Assembly (NCBI GenBank): GCA_004348925.1
Contig: RCMX01000007.1
Coordinates: forward strand, 35,347-99,346
Origin: Actinomycetota bacterium
Lineage (GTDB): Bacteria > Actinomycetota > Coriobacteriia > Anaerosomatales > Anaerosomataceae
Direction: 5' to 3'
DNA: 64,000 nt
Below the pieces are notes generated by a model. That model was not told the origin of the DNA. It saw only the letters and a list, made by a program, of their open reading frames with translations, and did not search any database. This document shows positions 7,212 through 16,428 of the stretch, piece by piece; within the stretch, counting starts at the first letter, position 1, and every line of letters starts with the position of its first letter. A program made the position numbers and the translations under genes.

Positions 7212-9137
7212 ATGACGACGAGCCTCGGTGGCTACGCGGGTGTGGTGCTGCACGTCGATCTCTCCATGCGGGCGGTGTCGGAGTATCCGTGGACCGACGC
7301 CGACAGGCGGCGCTTCCTCGGCGGGAAGGTCATGGCCGCACGCATCCTGTACGACCTGCTTGCACCGAAGACCGATCCGCTCGGGCCCGAGAACACCATG
7401 GTGATCGCTACCGGGCCGCTCAACGGCACCGGAGCTCCGTCCACGGCACGATTCGATGTGTCCGCCCTGTCGCCGCTGACGGGGACGCTCGGGACATCCA
7501 ACTCAGGCGGCTCCTTCGGCGTCTACCTCAAGAAGGCGGGCGTCGACGCGCTTGTGATCACCGGTTGCGCCGATGCGCCCGTATGGTTGGAGGTCGCCGA
7601 GGACGGCGTGCACTTCCGCGACGCGGCAGCCCTGTGGGGCCTGCGGACGTCGGCCGCGCAGGCCGCGTTGCGAGACGCGGTGGGCCGGAAGTGCGGCACG
7701 ATCGTGGCCGGGCCGGCGGGGGAGAATCTGGTGCCGTATGCCGCGCTCGTAAGCGACGAGCGTGTCGCCGGTCGCACAGGGATGGGGGCCGTGTTCGGCT
7801 CGAAGAACCTGAAGGGGATCGCAGCGCACGGTGAGCGACGCGCGACACCGGCGCACCCCGAGGCGTTCCACGCACACGTGAAGAAGTGGACGGCTTCGCT
7901 CAAGGCCCACCCCATCGCAGGCGATCGTCTCCCCACGTACGGCACCGCGGGGTTTCTCGGCACGATGAACGAGCTGGGGATCCTGGGGACGCGCAACTTC
8001 CAGGCCGGGAGCTTCGAGGGCGCCGACGCCATCAGCGGCGAGACGCTTGCCGAGACGCGCCTGGTGTCACGAACAGGTTGCCTGTCGTGCCCCATCAGGT
8101 GCGGACGCGTTGTGGAGCTCGACGGCGAGCGGGTGAAGGGGCCGGAGCTCGAGACGCTGGTGCTGTTGGGGAGCAACCTCGGCGTGTCAGACCTCGGGCG
8201 CATCATCGAGTGGAATCGCGAGCTCGACGAGCTCGGACTCGACACGATGACGACGGGGGTGACGCTTTCTCTTGCGATGGAACTCACCGAACGCGGAGCG
8301 TGGGACGCCGGCGTTCGATTCGGCAAAGCCGAGGGGCTCTTCGAGCTCTTCGGCGACATAGCATACAAGCGAGGCGTGGGCGCCACGCTGGCGACAGGAT
8401 CTCGGGCGATCGCGCGCCGGTACGGTGCACTGGACATCGCCATGCAGTCGAAGGGTCTCGAACTCGCGGCGTACGAGCCGCGCAACGCCATCGGCCATGG
8501 CCTGGGGTACGCGGTCTCCAACCGCGGGGCATGCCACCTGAACGGCGGCTACGGCGTGGCGCTCGAGGGGCTGGCGCTCAAGATGAACGGGCGCTCGCAG
8601 CGTGGCAAGCACGCGCTTGTCGCGATGTTCCAGGACCTGATGGAGGCTGTCTCGGCGGCAGGCGGGTGCCTGTTCACGACGCTGGGCGTTTTGCCGGCGC
8701 CGCTTGTGACGGGCGCGAACGGGCCGCTCGGCAAGGTCGCGAACGCAGTGCTCGGCTCGGCCGGGGGCGTTTTGCGTGCGCTGCGCGTCGTGCCGCCCGT
8801 CGCGCTCGGCATCCCGATGCCGCTCGTACCGCACATCCGGGCCGCCGAACTGGCGACCGGCATGAAGCTTGGATTCGGCGGTTTCTGGGCGATCGGGGAG
8901 CGCGGGTACACGCTCGAGCGGCTCATCGGGATGCGATTCGGCATCACGGCCGAGGATGACGTGTTGCCCACGAGGCTTACCACCGAGCCCATCGATCCGC
9001 GCGATCCCGCGAGTGTCGTCCCGATCGAACCGATGAAGCGCCGCTACTACGCGCATCGTGGCTGGGATGCGTTCGGATGCCCCCGACCGGGACTGCTGCG
9101 GCGGCTCGGACTGGCGAACCTCGACGGCGAGGCGTAG
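7212..9137 (+). CDS. aor: Tungsten aldehyde:ferredoxin oxidoreductase
   Basis: 641-residue cytoplasmic enzyme that oxidises aldehydes to acids with ferredoxin as acceptor (or the reverse) at a tungsto-bispterin centre. The N-terminal domain has the family start (GYAGVVLHVDLS) and GPLNGTGAPSTAR. The [4Fe-4S] ligands are C290, C293 and C297 (CLSCPIRC) plus C486 (GGCLFTT). AGGAG precedes the ATG. It is the last gene of the set with the Fe-alcohol dehydrogenase; psuK follows after 54 nt. The family is typical of strict anaerobes. Confidence 0.93.
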   Translation: MTTSLGGYAGVVLHVDLSMRAVSEYPWTDADRRRFLGGKVMAARILYDLLAPKTDPLGPENTMVIATGPLNGTGAPSTARFDVSALSPLTGTLGTSNSGGSFGVYLKKAGVDALVITGCADAPVWLEVAEDGVHFRDAAALWGLRTSAAQAALRDAVGRKCGTIVAGPAGENLVPYAALVSDERVAGRTGMGAVFGSKNLKGIAAHGERRATPAHPEAFHAHVKKWTASLKAHPIAGDRLPTYGTAGFLGTMNELGILGTRNFQAGSFEGADAISGETLAETRLVSRTGCLSCPIRCGRVVELDGERVKGPELETLVLLGSNLGVSDLGRIIEWNRELDELGLDTMTTGVTLSLAMELTERGAWDAGVRFGKAEGLFELFGDIAYKRGVGATLATGSRAIARRYGALDIAMQSKGLELAAYEPRNAIGHGLGYAVSNRGACHLNGGYGVALEGLALKMNGRSQRGKHALVAMFQDLMEAVSAAGGCLFTTLGVLPAPLVTGANGPLGKVANAVLGSAGGVLRALRVVPPVALGIPMPLVPHIRAAELATGMKLGFGGFWAIGERGYTLERLIGMRFGITAEDDVLPTRLTTEPIDPRDPASVVPIEPMKRRYYAHRGWDAFGCPRPGLLRRLGLANLDGEA

Positions 9138-9191
9138 AAGCGCGCCGGCTGCGGTACCATCTGAGAAGACATCGCAGCGAGGAGGACGTGC

Positions 9192-10106
9192 ATGCGCGGA
9201 CCCGTCACGGTCATCGGTGGGGCGAATACGGACATCCTCGGCTTCGTCGAGCGTCCGCTCGTGCCGCGCGATTCCAACCCCGGTCACATCCGCACCAGTC
9301 CCGGAGGCGTGGGACGCAACATCGCCGAGAACCTTGCGCGTCTCGGCATAGCCACGCGACTTGTGACGTCGCTCGGGGACGGCTCGCCCGGCGACGAGAT
9401 CGAGAAGAGCTGCACCGAGGTGGGCATCGAGCTGCTGCCTGTCTCCACCCCGGGATGCACCGCGCCGCGGTATATGGCGATCATGGACGAGGCGGGCGAC
9501 CTCGCCCTCGGCATCAACGACATGCGTGCACTCGAGGCCATCACTCCCGACGCGATCGCGATGCACGCCACAACCATCGATGAGTCGGCAATCATCGTGC
9601 TCGACACCAACCTTCCCGCCGAGACGCTCGAGTACGTGGCGGAGCGTTGGGGCGATCGCCCGATCCTGCTCGACACCGTCTCGGTCGCCAAGGCACCGCG
9701 AGCCCGCGGGTTGCTCGGAAGGCTGCACACGCTCAAGACGAACGAGCTGGAGGCCGCCGCTCTTGCTGGGACGGCGGCCGGCGCGGTGGATGCTGCGGTC
9801 GACGCGCTGCTCATCGCGGGTGCCGAGAGGATCGTCATCACCGGTGGTGTCGCGGGAGCCCTGTTCGCTTCGGGCGTGAGTCGCGTGCGGTTCGTGCCGC
9901 CGCCTGCCGAGGTCGTGAACGCGACGGGTGCCGGCGATGCGTACATGGCCGGCCTGGTCTATGCGGTGTTGGAGGGGTTCGACACGACGCACACCGCTGC
10001 ATTCGCCTCGGCGGTCGCGTCGGTCGCGCTTGGCAGCGAGCGAACCGTGAGTGAGACCCTCACCGAACAGTCCGTGCTGGAACGTATGGAGGAGATGCTC
10101 TCGTGA
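9192..10106 (+). CDS. psuK: Pseudouridine kinase (PfkB family)
   Basis: 304-residue ribokinase-fold kinase that phosphorylates pseudouridine to the 5'-phosphate. It has the PfkB N-terminal GG motif (GGVGRNIAENLARLG, about 39-53) and the C-terminal NATGAGDAYMAGL with catalytic base D249. The PfkB fold alone would not fix the substrate, but the stop overlaps psuG (GTGA), which makes pseudouridine degradation the clear reading. GAGGAGGA lies upstream of the ATG. Confidence 0.88.
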   Translation: MRGPVTVIGGANTDILGFVERPLVPRDSNPGHIRTSPGGVGRNIAENLARLGIATRLVTSLGDGSPGDEIEKSCTEVGIELLPVSTPGCTAPRYMAIMDEAGDLALGINDMRALEAITPDAIAMHATTIDESAIIVLDTNLPAETLEYVAERWGDRPILLDTVSVAKAPRARGLLGRLHTLKTNELEAAALAGTAAGAVDAAVDALLIAGAERIVITGGVAGALFASGVSRVRFVPPPAEVVNATGAGDAYMAGLVYAVLEGFDTTHTAAFASAVASVALGSERTVSETLTEQSVLERMEEMLS

Positions 10107-11020
10107 CGCACCACCTGCAGATCGCCCCCGAGGTCCGCGCCGCGCTCGACGCCGGCGCGCCCGTTGTCGCGCTCGAGTCCACCATCATCAGCCACGGGTT
10201 CCCGTACCCTGCGAACCTTGAGTGCGCCCTCGCCGCCGAGGAGACCGCTCGCTCCGAAGGCGCCGTCCCGGCCACGATCGCGCTCATCGGCGGCGAGATC
10301 CGCGTGGGCCTCGACAGCATCGGTCTCGAGCACCTCGCTACCGCTCCCGGCATCGCGAAGGTGAGTCGCCGGGATCTCGCCACGCTCGTCGCACGCGGGA
10401 GTGACGGCGCGACGACCGTCGCCGCCACGATGATGATCGCCGGGATGGCGGGCATCCAAGTCTTCGCTACCGGTGGCATCGGCGGCGTACACCGCGGCGC
10501 CGAGACGAGCTTCGACATCTCGGCGGACCTTGAGGAACTGGCACGTACGGATGTGGCGGTCGTGTGTGCCGGAGCGAAGTCCGTGCTCGACCTCGGCCTC
10601 ACGCTCGAGTACCTCGAGACGCACGGCGTCCCCGTTCTCGGCCATCGCACCGATGAGTTCCCGGCGTTCTACACGCGCACAAGCGGTTTCGGCGTGGACG
10701 CGCGGCTCGATTCCGCCGAGGAAATCGCCGCGATCCTGCGCACGCGGCAGGAGCTTGGCGTCGCGGGCGGCGTGGTGGTCGCGAATCCGATCCCGCCCGA
10801 GTTCGAGCTGCCGCACGCGCAGATCGATGGCGTGATCGAGGCCGCTCTCGCGGAGGCTTCGGAACACGGTGTCCGCGGCAAGGCGGTCACGCCGTTCCTG
10901 CTCGGCAGGATCCACTCGCTCACAGGAGGCGCGAGCGAGGTGGCGAACAAGGAGTTGGTGTACAACAACGTCCGGTTGGCGGCGAGGATCGCAGGAGCGC
11001 TCTCAGAAGGAGCCCGATGA
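10103..11020 (+). CDS. psuG: Pseudouridine-5'-phosphate glycosidase
   Basis: 305 residues, a normal length for PsuG, which splits pseudouridine 5'-phosphate into uracil and ribose 5-phosphate and so salvages pseudouridine from RNA turnover. Family stretches are intact: ALESTIISHGFPYP near the N-terminus, GATTVAATM, FATGGIGGVHRGAE in the middle and ANPIPPEFELP later. The GTG start overlaps the psuK stop and has GGAGGAG upstream. The stop overlaps the next gene as ATGA. Confidence 0.95.
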   Translation: MTHHLQIAPEVRAALDAGAPVVALESTIISHGFPYPANLECALAAEETARSEGAVPATIALIGGEIRVGLDSIGLEHLATAPGIAKVSRRDLATLVARGSDGATTVAATMMIAGMAGIQVFATGGIGGVHRGAETSFDISADLEELARTDVAVVCAGAKSVLDLGLTLEYLETHGVPVLGHRTDEFPAFYTRTSGFGVDARLDSAEEIAAILRTRQELGVAGGVVVANPIPPEFELPHAQIDGVIEAALAEASEHGVRGKAVTPFLLGRIHSLTGGASEVANKELVYNNVRLAARIAGALSEGAR

Positions 11021-11787
11021 GAGACCCGAAGTCCCTCTCGCGCGAGCGGTTCGCCGAGCACGCGGACGACTACGTTCGGAGCCAGTCGCACGCGGGTGGC
11101 GCGGATCTCGAGAAGGTCGTCGAGCTTTCAAGAGCGCAGCCGGAGTGGGTCGCCCTCGACGTCGCTACCGGCGGCGGTCATACCGCCATCGCGATCGCAC
11201 CGCGCGTGGCCGGCATGATCGCGCTCGACCTCACCGCCGAGATGCTCACGGCCGCCGCGGCCCTTGCCGCCGAGCGGGGCGTCTCGGGCATAGAGTTCGT
11301 GCTCGGCGACGCCGAGAAGCTCCCGTTTCCTGATGAGTCGTTCGACCTGGTCACCTGCCGGATCGCTGCACACCACTTCCCCGACGTGCAGCGGTTCGTC
11401 GATGAGGTAGCGCGTGTGCTCAGACCGGGCGGTCGTTTCGTGCTGCAAGATCAGTGCGTGCCGGAGGTCGCGGCCTCCGCGGCCTTCCTGAACCTCTTCG
11501 AGCGCCTGCGAGACCCGAGCCACAACCGTGCGCTCTCGCAGCGCGCGTGGACCGAGGTCGTCGGGCGGGCCGGTCTGCAGGTCGAAGAGGTCGCGTCATT
11601 CGAGAAGCGGCACGTGCTCGTCGAATGGGCGCGCATGCAATCGTGCACCGCACAAACGCTGGAGCGGCTGCAGGAGATGATCCGGGACGCGCCAGAGGGC
11701 GTGCGTGCATGGATGGAGCCGACGGGCGAGGGAAGCGAGACGTCGTTCACGATCTGGCAGTTCGTGCTCTCGGCCGAGAAACGCTAG
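11017..11787 (+). CDS. SAM-dependent class I methyltransferase
   Basis: 256-residue cytoplasmic methyltransferase of the Methyltransf_11/UbiE type. Motif I is LDVATGGGHTAIAIA (about 46-60), motif II includes DLTAEML, and motif IV/post-I is DAEKLPFPDESFDLV (about 95-109), followed by HHFPDVQRFVDEVARVLRPGG. The acceptor is not determined. It is coupled to psuG through an ATGA overlap with AAGGAG upstream, so it is co-transcribed with pseudouridine salvage, though a functional link is not evident. Confidence 0.82.
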   Translation: MRDPKSLSRERFAEHADDYVRSQSHAGGADLEKVVELSRAQPEWVALDVATGGGHTAIAIAPRVAGMIALDLTAEMLTAAAALAAERGVSGIEFVLGDAEKLPFPDESFDLVTCRIAAHHFPDVQRFVDEVARVLRPGGRFVLQDQCVPEVAASAAFLNLFERLRDPSHNRALSQRAWTEVVGRAGLQVEEVASFEKRHVLVEWARMQSCTAQTLERLQEMIRDAPEGVRAWMEPTGEGSETSFTIWQFVLSAEKR

Positions 11788-11851
11788 CGCCGTTCACGCG
11801 CCTATTGTGACCGTTCGCACCCCGGCGTTCAGGAGCGCAGGGTATCGTGCC

Positions 11852-11857
11852 GATAAT
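11852..11857 (+). promoter_or_regulatory. Possible -10 (GATAAT) before the CWB2 protease gene
   Basis: GATAAT is five of six to consensus and sits about 40 nt before the preferred ATG at 11898. If it is real, translation cannot begin at the GTG at 11847. No good -35 is visible. Confidence 0.3.
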
Positions 11858-11897
11858 TGATGGTGACTTAGTCGGCACTGAACCGGGAATCGCGCGT

Positions 11898-14849
11898 ATG
11901 CACTGCAACACGAGACTCAGCCACCTCCTGACGATGGCGACAGCCGTCATGCTGCTCACCCTCGTCCTCATGCTCTCGCTCACCAGCCCTGCGCTCGCGG
12001 CAAGCGTCCCGCTTTCCGTCGAACAGATGTCCCGGGAGGCTCGTTCAGTAGCGGTCGTCGACTGCGTCTCGGCGGTGCCCCGGTTGGTCGACCCCGTCGC
12101 CGGTCCGCGGGGCGGCATCGTCACTGACTTCACCTTCCGTGTCACCGAGACGGTCCTGGGCGCTCCGGAGAGCCTCTTCACGGTCACGCAACAGGGCGGC
12201 GAGGTCGGCGGGATCGGCCTCGCGATAAGCGAGCTGCCGCGCTTCTCGCGGAATCGGCGCTACGTCGTGTTCGTTGGCGGCGACGGCCAGATCGTTGGCG
12301 GGCTGCAGGGCGCGCTGTCGGTCTCCGGCGAGCGTGTGGGCTCCTCGCGCGAGCCGCTGACCTCGCTGAAACGTCGTGTGCGCGCGGCCGCGGGCATGCC
12401 CGTGACCCTCACCGAGACGCTGTCACAGACCCTTGTGGCGCGTGCCGCCGATGCGGCCGCGGCGGTGGTCACGCCGCTGGCGGCACCGGTCATCAGCGCG
12501 ATGACGCCATCGAATGTCAGTGCGGGAACCGGCGACGTCGTGACCATCTCGGGAAGCGGTTTCGGAGTAACCGCCGGTAGCGTCGACTTCTACAACCGCG
12601 CAGGGTATGCCGATATCACCGCAGTCATCACTTCGTGGTCGGATACGACGATCACATGCGAGGTGCCCAAGGGCGCGGGCAGCGGGGCCGTGACGGTCAC
12701 CACCAGCTCGGCGCAGACCAGCTCCGACTACGCGTACGACGTCGGCTTCTCGTTCGGCGGCGCAGCGTGGAGCGCAGGTGTTCTCTCCGAGACGTACCGC
12801 GTCAACCCGAACTGTCTCGATGCGGGCGCAGGCGAGGTCGCCGCCGTCGGCGCGGCGGCCGCCACATGGAGCGCGGCTTCGAACTTCTCCTTCACGTACG
12901 GAGGAGCATGCAGCAGTACGCTCAACCCCTCCGAGTACAACAGCAGCAACGACATCTACTGGGCGGTCGACGGCTTCAGCGGCAGCACGCTTGCGTGGAA
13001 CCGCTACTGGTACTTCGCGGGCTCGCCGTACAACCGGATCATCGAGAGCGACATTGTCTTCAACGACAACTACGCGTGGGGGGACGGCACCGGTGGAACG
13101 TTCGATATCCAGGCGGTCGCGCTCCATGAACTGGGGCATTCGCTGAACCTGAGCGATCAGTACGGGACGAACGAAGTCTCGCCCATCTACACCGGCGCCA
13201 GCCAGACCAAGGTCATGTGCGGCACCATCGGCATCAACAGCCAGCGGCGGACGCTGACCGAGGATGACATCGCCGGCGCACGCTGGATCTACGGCGCGAC
13301 AGGAGATGTCACGCCACCTGTCATGGGCGCTGTCTCCTCGACGACGCATCCCTCGGACACCAGCTGGTACACGGAGGACAACGACGTCACGTTCACCTGG
13401 AGCGCCACCGACGCCGGTCCCGTCACGTACTCGTACGTGCTGGATCACACGTCGGGAACGAATCCGGACACCACGCCCGAGGGTGCTGCGACGACGGTGT
13501 CGTTCCCGGCTCTGGCAGACGGCGAATGGTACCTGCACGTGCGCGCTCGCGACAGCAGCGGCAACTGGAGCACCACCCAGCAACGGCGCGTTCGTGTCGA
13601 CGTGACCGCGCCGACAGGATCATTCATGGTGAACGGCGGCGACGCGACCACGAACCAGACGAGCGTGACCATCGATTCAGCGGTCACCGGGGCCACAGAG
13701 ATGCGTATCGCCGCTGACGGTGCCACGTACGGTCCGTGGGTCGCGTATGCCGCGCAAGCGGACATCACCATTCCCGCAGTCGAGGGCACGCGGACGGTTC
13801 TCGTGCAGTACCGCGACGCCGCGCTCAACACGCTCGCGTGCTCGGACAGCATCGTCTACGACGCCGCTGCCCGTGCCTTCTCGTGGACCGAGATAGCGGG
13901 CCCTGACAGGTATGCGACGGCGCTCGCGGTGTCCGAGGCATCGTTCGCTGACGGCTCCTGCGACACCGTCATCATCTCGACCGGCATCAAGTACCCGGAC
14001 GCACTAGGTGCCGGCGGGCTTGCCGGCGCTGTCAACTGTCCGATCCTGCTCGTTCGCGCGACCGGCGGTCTCGACTCGTCCGTCCGCTCCGAGATCCTTC
14101 GGCTCACGCGGGGACAACCCAAGCGCACGGTCTACATCACGGGTAGCTCGACGGTCGTCTCCACGCAGACCGAGAAAGACCTGAAAGCGCTCGTGGGCAG
14201 TGCGAACGTGAAGCGCCTCGGCGGTACCGACCGGTTCGCGACAGCGAATCTCGTGGCCCGCGAGCTGCGTAGCGTGCTCGACTCGAAGGGGATCCCGTTC
14301 TCGGGCAAGGCGTTCGTGACGACGGGCATGGACTTCCCGGATGCGTTGCTGGCGTCGCCTGTCGCTTTCAGCGCGCAGCGTCCGATCCTGCTTCTGGGGC
14401 GCTCGGGACTTGATGCGAACCTGCGTGCGACCATCACGGCTCTCGGCGTGACCGAGCTGCAAATCGTCGGTTCGACTTCGAGCGTGCCGACAGCCGTCGA
14501 GACCGCCATGGCCGGGATGTCCGGCGTGACCGTCCGGCGTGTCGCCTCGGCGAGCGACAAGTACGCGATGACCGTGGCGTTCGCCGAGTGGGCGTATGCC
14601 GAGGAAGGCTTCACGTGTCTGGACGCGGGCATCGCTACCGGCGACAAGTTCCCGGACGCGCTTGCGGCCGGGCCGCTGCAGGGCGCGACGAAGTCACTCG
14701 TGATCCTCACGCCACCGAACTACCTCGACGCACGAATCCGGGCCCTGCTCGAGGAGAACTACGCGGATGCCGAGCATGTCCGGTTCCTCGGCTCGACCGC
14801 GGCGGTCAGCCAGACCGCGCGTGACGCCGTCATCGCCGTGCTGGAGTAG
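11898..14849 (+). CDS. Secreted snapalysin/matrixin-like metalloprotease with CWB2 repeats
   Basis: 983 residues. A signal peptide (hydrophobic core MATAVMLLTLVLMLSL, cleavage near PALA) leads to an unclassified N-terminal region, an IPT/TIG domain (about 205-285) and a metzincin-like protease domain. The zinc motif is H410-E411-x-x-H414 with D420 as likely third ligand, and a Met-turn (KVMCGTIG) follows. Asp as third ligand recalls snapalysin, but the usual Gly is N417. Ig-like repeats (about 475-660) precede three CWB2 modules starting near 667, 776 and 885, which attach proteins to the cell wall by binding secondary polymers. The ATG at 11898 gives a standard signal peptide; a GTG at 11847 is the alternative. 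It ends directly against the convergent ABC gene. Confidence 0.85.
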   Translation: MHCNTRLSHLLTMATAVMLLTLVLMLSLTSPALAASVPLSVEQMSREARSVAVVDCVSAVPRLVDPVAGPRGGIVTDFTFRVTETVLGAPESLFTVTQQGGEVGGIGLAISELPRFSRNRRYVVFVGGDGQIVGGLQGALSVSGERVGSSREPLTSLKRRVRAAAGMPVTLTETLSQTLVARAADAAAAVVTPLAAPVISAMTPSNVSAGTGDVVTISGSGFGVTAGSVDFYNRAGYADITAVITSWSDTTITCEVPKGAGSGAVTVTTSSAQTSSDYAYDVGFSFGGAAWSAGVLSETYRVNPNCLDAGAGEVAAVGAAAATWSAASNFSFTYGGACSSTLNPSEYNSSNDIYWAVDGFSGSTLAWNRYWYFAGSPYNRIIESDIVFNDNYAWGDGTGGTFDIQAVALHELGHSLNLSDQYGTNEVSPIYTGASQTKVMCGTIGINSQRRTLTEDDIAGARWIYGATGDVTPPVMGAVSSTTHPSDTSWYTEDNDVTFTWSATDAGPVTYSYVLDHTSGTNPDTTPEGAATTVSFPALADGEWYLHVRARDSSGNWSTTQQRRVRVDVTAPTGSFMVNGGDATTNQTSVTIDSAVTGATEMRIAADGATYGPWVAYAAQADITIPAVEGTRTVLVQYRDAALNTLACSDSIVYDAAARAFSWTEIAGPDRYATALAVSEASFADGSCDTVIISTGIKYPDALGAGGLAGAVNCPILLVRATGGLDSSVRSEILRLTRGQPKRTVYITGSSTVVSTQTEKDLKALVGSANVKRLGGTDRFATANLVARELRSVLDSKGIPFSGKAFVTTGMDFPDALLASPVAFSAQRPILLLGRSGLDANLRATITALGVTELQIVGSTSSVPTAVETAMAGMSGVTVRRVASASDKYAMTVAFAEWAYAEEGFTCLDAGIATGDKFPDALAAGPLQGATKSLVILTPPNYLDARIRALLEENYADAEHVRFLGSTAAVSQTARDAVIAVLE

Positions 14850-15632
14850 CTACCACAGCCGGTACGCGCCGTCGCGCTCCTCGAGCGTGGCGGGGAAGTC
14901 GAAGAGCGCCGAGAGCTGCTCGGAGGTCATGACTTCTTCCTTGGGACCGTCTGCCACGATGCGGCCGTCCTTCAGCATGATCACGCGCTCGATCTCCGGC
15001 ACGATGTCGTCGACGTGATGCGTGACGAGCACGAGGGAGCGTTCTGGGGTCGCGAGGGCCCGCAACGTCTTGAGGAAGCTCCACGTCGCGTGCGGGTCGA
15101 GGCCATCGCACGGCTCGTCGAGCACCAGCGCGGCGGGCTCGTGCACGAGTGCCCGTGCGATGAGCGTGCGACGTGCCTCACCGGTCGAGAGCGTATCCAT
15201 CATCCGCTGACCGTGCGCCGAGACACCCAGCAGCAGCAACGACTCCTCGGCATGGCTGCGCATCGCGGGGGTGAGCTCATGCTCGCGGTAGAGACCGATC
15301 GATCCGAAGTAGCCCGAGAGCACCGCGTCGCGGACGGTCACGCGGCGGTCGTAGTCCTCCTGAAGCCCGTCGGAGACCACCCCGAGCAGTCGGCGCGCCT
15401 CGGCGAGGTCCCACAGCGCTCTGCCGCGGAGAAGCACGCAGGGCCCCTCCGGGCGGAATATCGGCCGGACATCGCGCGTCATCAGTCCGACGAGCGTCGA
15501 CTTGCCTGAGCCGTTCGGGCCGAGAATCGCGACGTGTTCACCCTCGTGCAAGACGAGATGGTCGACATCGAGGATGGTTCGGCCGTCGCGAACGACGGTG
15601 GCATGATGGAGTTCGAGCAGCGGAGTGTTCAT
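14850..15632 (-). CDS. Solitary ABC transporter ATP-binding protein
   Basis: 260-residue ABC ATPase with Walker A GPNGSGKST (about 37-45), Q-loop region, signature LSTGEARR, Walker B ALVLDEP followed by CDGLDP, and switch histidine in VTHHVDD. No permease or binding protein is adjacent, and only one cassette is present. It resembles YlmA/PhrA-like single cassettes whose role is not settled. The start was set at MNTPLLELHHA, where similarity to ABC domains begins; the longer open frame upstream is antisense to the AlkD-like gene. The ribosome-binding site is weak. Confidence 0.8.
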   Translation of the reverse strand: MNTPLLELHHATVVRDGRTILDVDHLVLHEGEHVAILGPNGSGKSTLVGLMTRDVRPIFRPEGPCVLLRGRALWDLAEARRLLGVVSDGLQEDYDRRVTVRDAVLSGYFGSIGLYREHELTPAMRSHAEESLLLLGVSAHGQRMMDTLSTGEARRTLIARALVHEPAALVLDEPCDGLDPHATWSFLKTLRALATPERSLVLVTHHVDDIVPEIERVIMLKDGRIVADGPKEEVMTSEQLSALFDFPATLEERDGAYRLW

Positions 15633-15665
15633 GCGTACATGGTAGGCGAATGCGCGCTCGGGCGC

Positions 15666-15695
15666 TTGACCGGGCGTGCGTTCGGCTCCTACGCT
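15666..15695 (+). promoter_or_regulatory. Promoter of the AlkD-like gene
   Basis: TTGACC (15666-15671), an 18-bp spacer and TACGCT (15690-15695). Predicted transcription start is near 15702, about 28 nt before the ATG. The elements lie in the divergent gap with the ABC ATPase gene. Confidence 0.55.
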
Positions 15696-15729
15696 CGGCG
15701 TGGTTCCGCGATGCGACCGGAGGACTGCG

Positions 15730-16428
15730 ATGTCGGTGACAGGTGCACAACGCGCCGAGGAGCTGCTCGGCCAGCTGCGGTCGCTCGCCGACCCGGTGAA
15801 CGTCGCCGGAATGGCGCACTTCGGTATCAGCGCCGAGGGAACGCTTGGCGTGAGCGTTGCGCAGGTACGCGTGATGGCGCGTGCGCTCAAGCGTGAAGCC
15901 GGGCGTGGCGGCGGCGCGTGGCGCCACGAGGTCGCGCTCGCGCTCTGGGAGTCGGGCGTGCACGAAGCGCGGATGCTCGCCGGCATCATCGATGACCCGA
16001 CGCTCGTCACGCCACAACAGATGGAACAGCAGGTCGCCGATCTCGACAGCTGGGATCTTTGCGACGGCCTCATGATCAACCTCTACCGTTGCACACCCTA
16101 TGCCTACGAGACCGCCATCACCTGGACCGGCCGTGCGGAGGAGTTCGTCAAGCGCGCGGGCTTCGTGCTGATGGCCACACTCGCAGTCCACGAGAAGGCG
16201 TGGACGGACGAGCGCTTTCTCGCGCTGCTTCCCATAATCGAGCGCGAGGCGACCGACCCGCGCACCATGGTGAAGAAGGCGGTCAACTGGGCGCTCCGGC
16301 AGATCGGCAAGCGGAGTGTGACGCTGCTTCCGTCGGCGCTTGCGCTCGCCGAGCGGCTCTCGGCATCAGGCGACGCGACCGCCCGGTGGATCGGGAAAGA
16401 CGCTGCGCGTGAGCTACGGCTCCGCTAG
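15730..16428 (+). CDS. DNA alkylation repair protein (AlkD-like HEAT protein)
   Basis: 232 residues built of amphipathic HEAT-like helices, matching the DNA alkylation repair family. AlkC/AlkD enzymes remove N3- and N7-alkylpurines without base flipping. Recognisable stretches are AHFGI near residue 29, LALWESGVHEARMLAG, the WDLCDG turn and KKAVNWALRQIGKR near the C-terminus. The ATG at 15730 has GGAGG 6 nt upstream and replaces an upstream in-frame start that lies within the promoter. Its stop shares the CTAG with the stop of the convergent hydrolase. Confidence 0.83.
   Translation: MSVTGAQRAEELLGQLRSLADPVNVAGMAHFGISAEGTLGVSVAQVRVMARALKREAGRGGGAWRHEVALALWESGVHEARMLAGIIDDPTLVTPQQMEQQVADLDSWDLCDGLMINLYRCTPYAYETAITWTGRAEEFVKRAGFVLMATLAVHEKAWTDERFLALLPIIEREATDPRTMVKKAVNWALRQIGKRSVTLLPSALALAERLSASGDATARWIGKDAARELRLR

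Noticed and set aside
8187..9992. 601-codon minus-strand frame across aor and psuK
   Set aside because: Spans two well-supported plus-strand genes and shows no domain.
11847..11897. GTG start for the CWB2 protease
   Set aside because: Adds 17 non-signal residues before the signal peptide and overlaps a possible -10 element.
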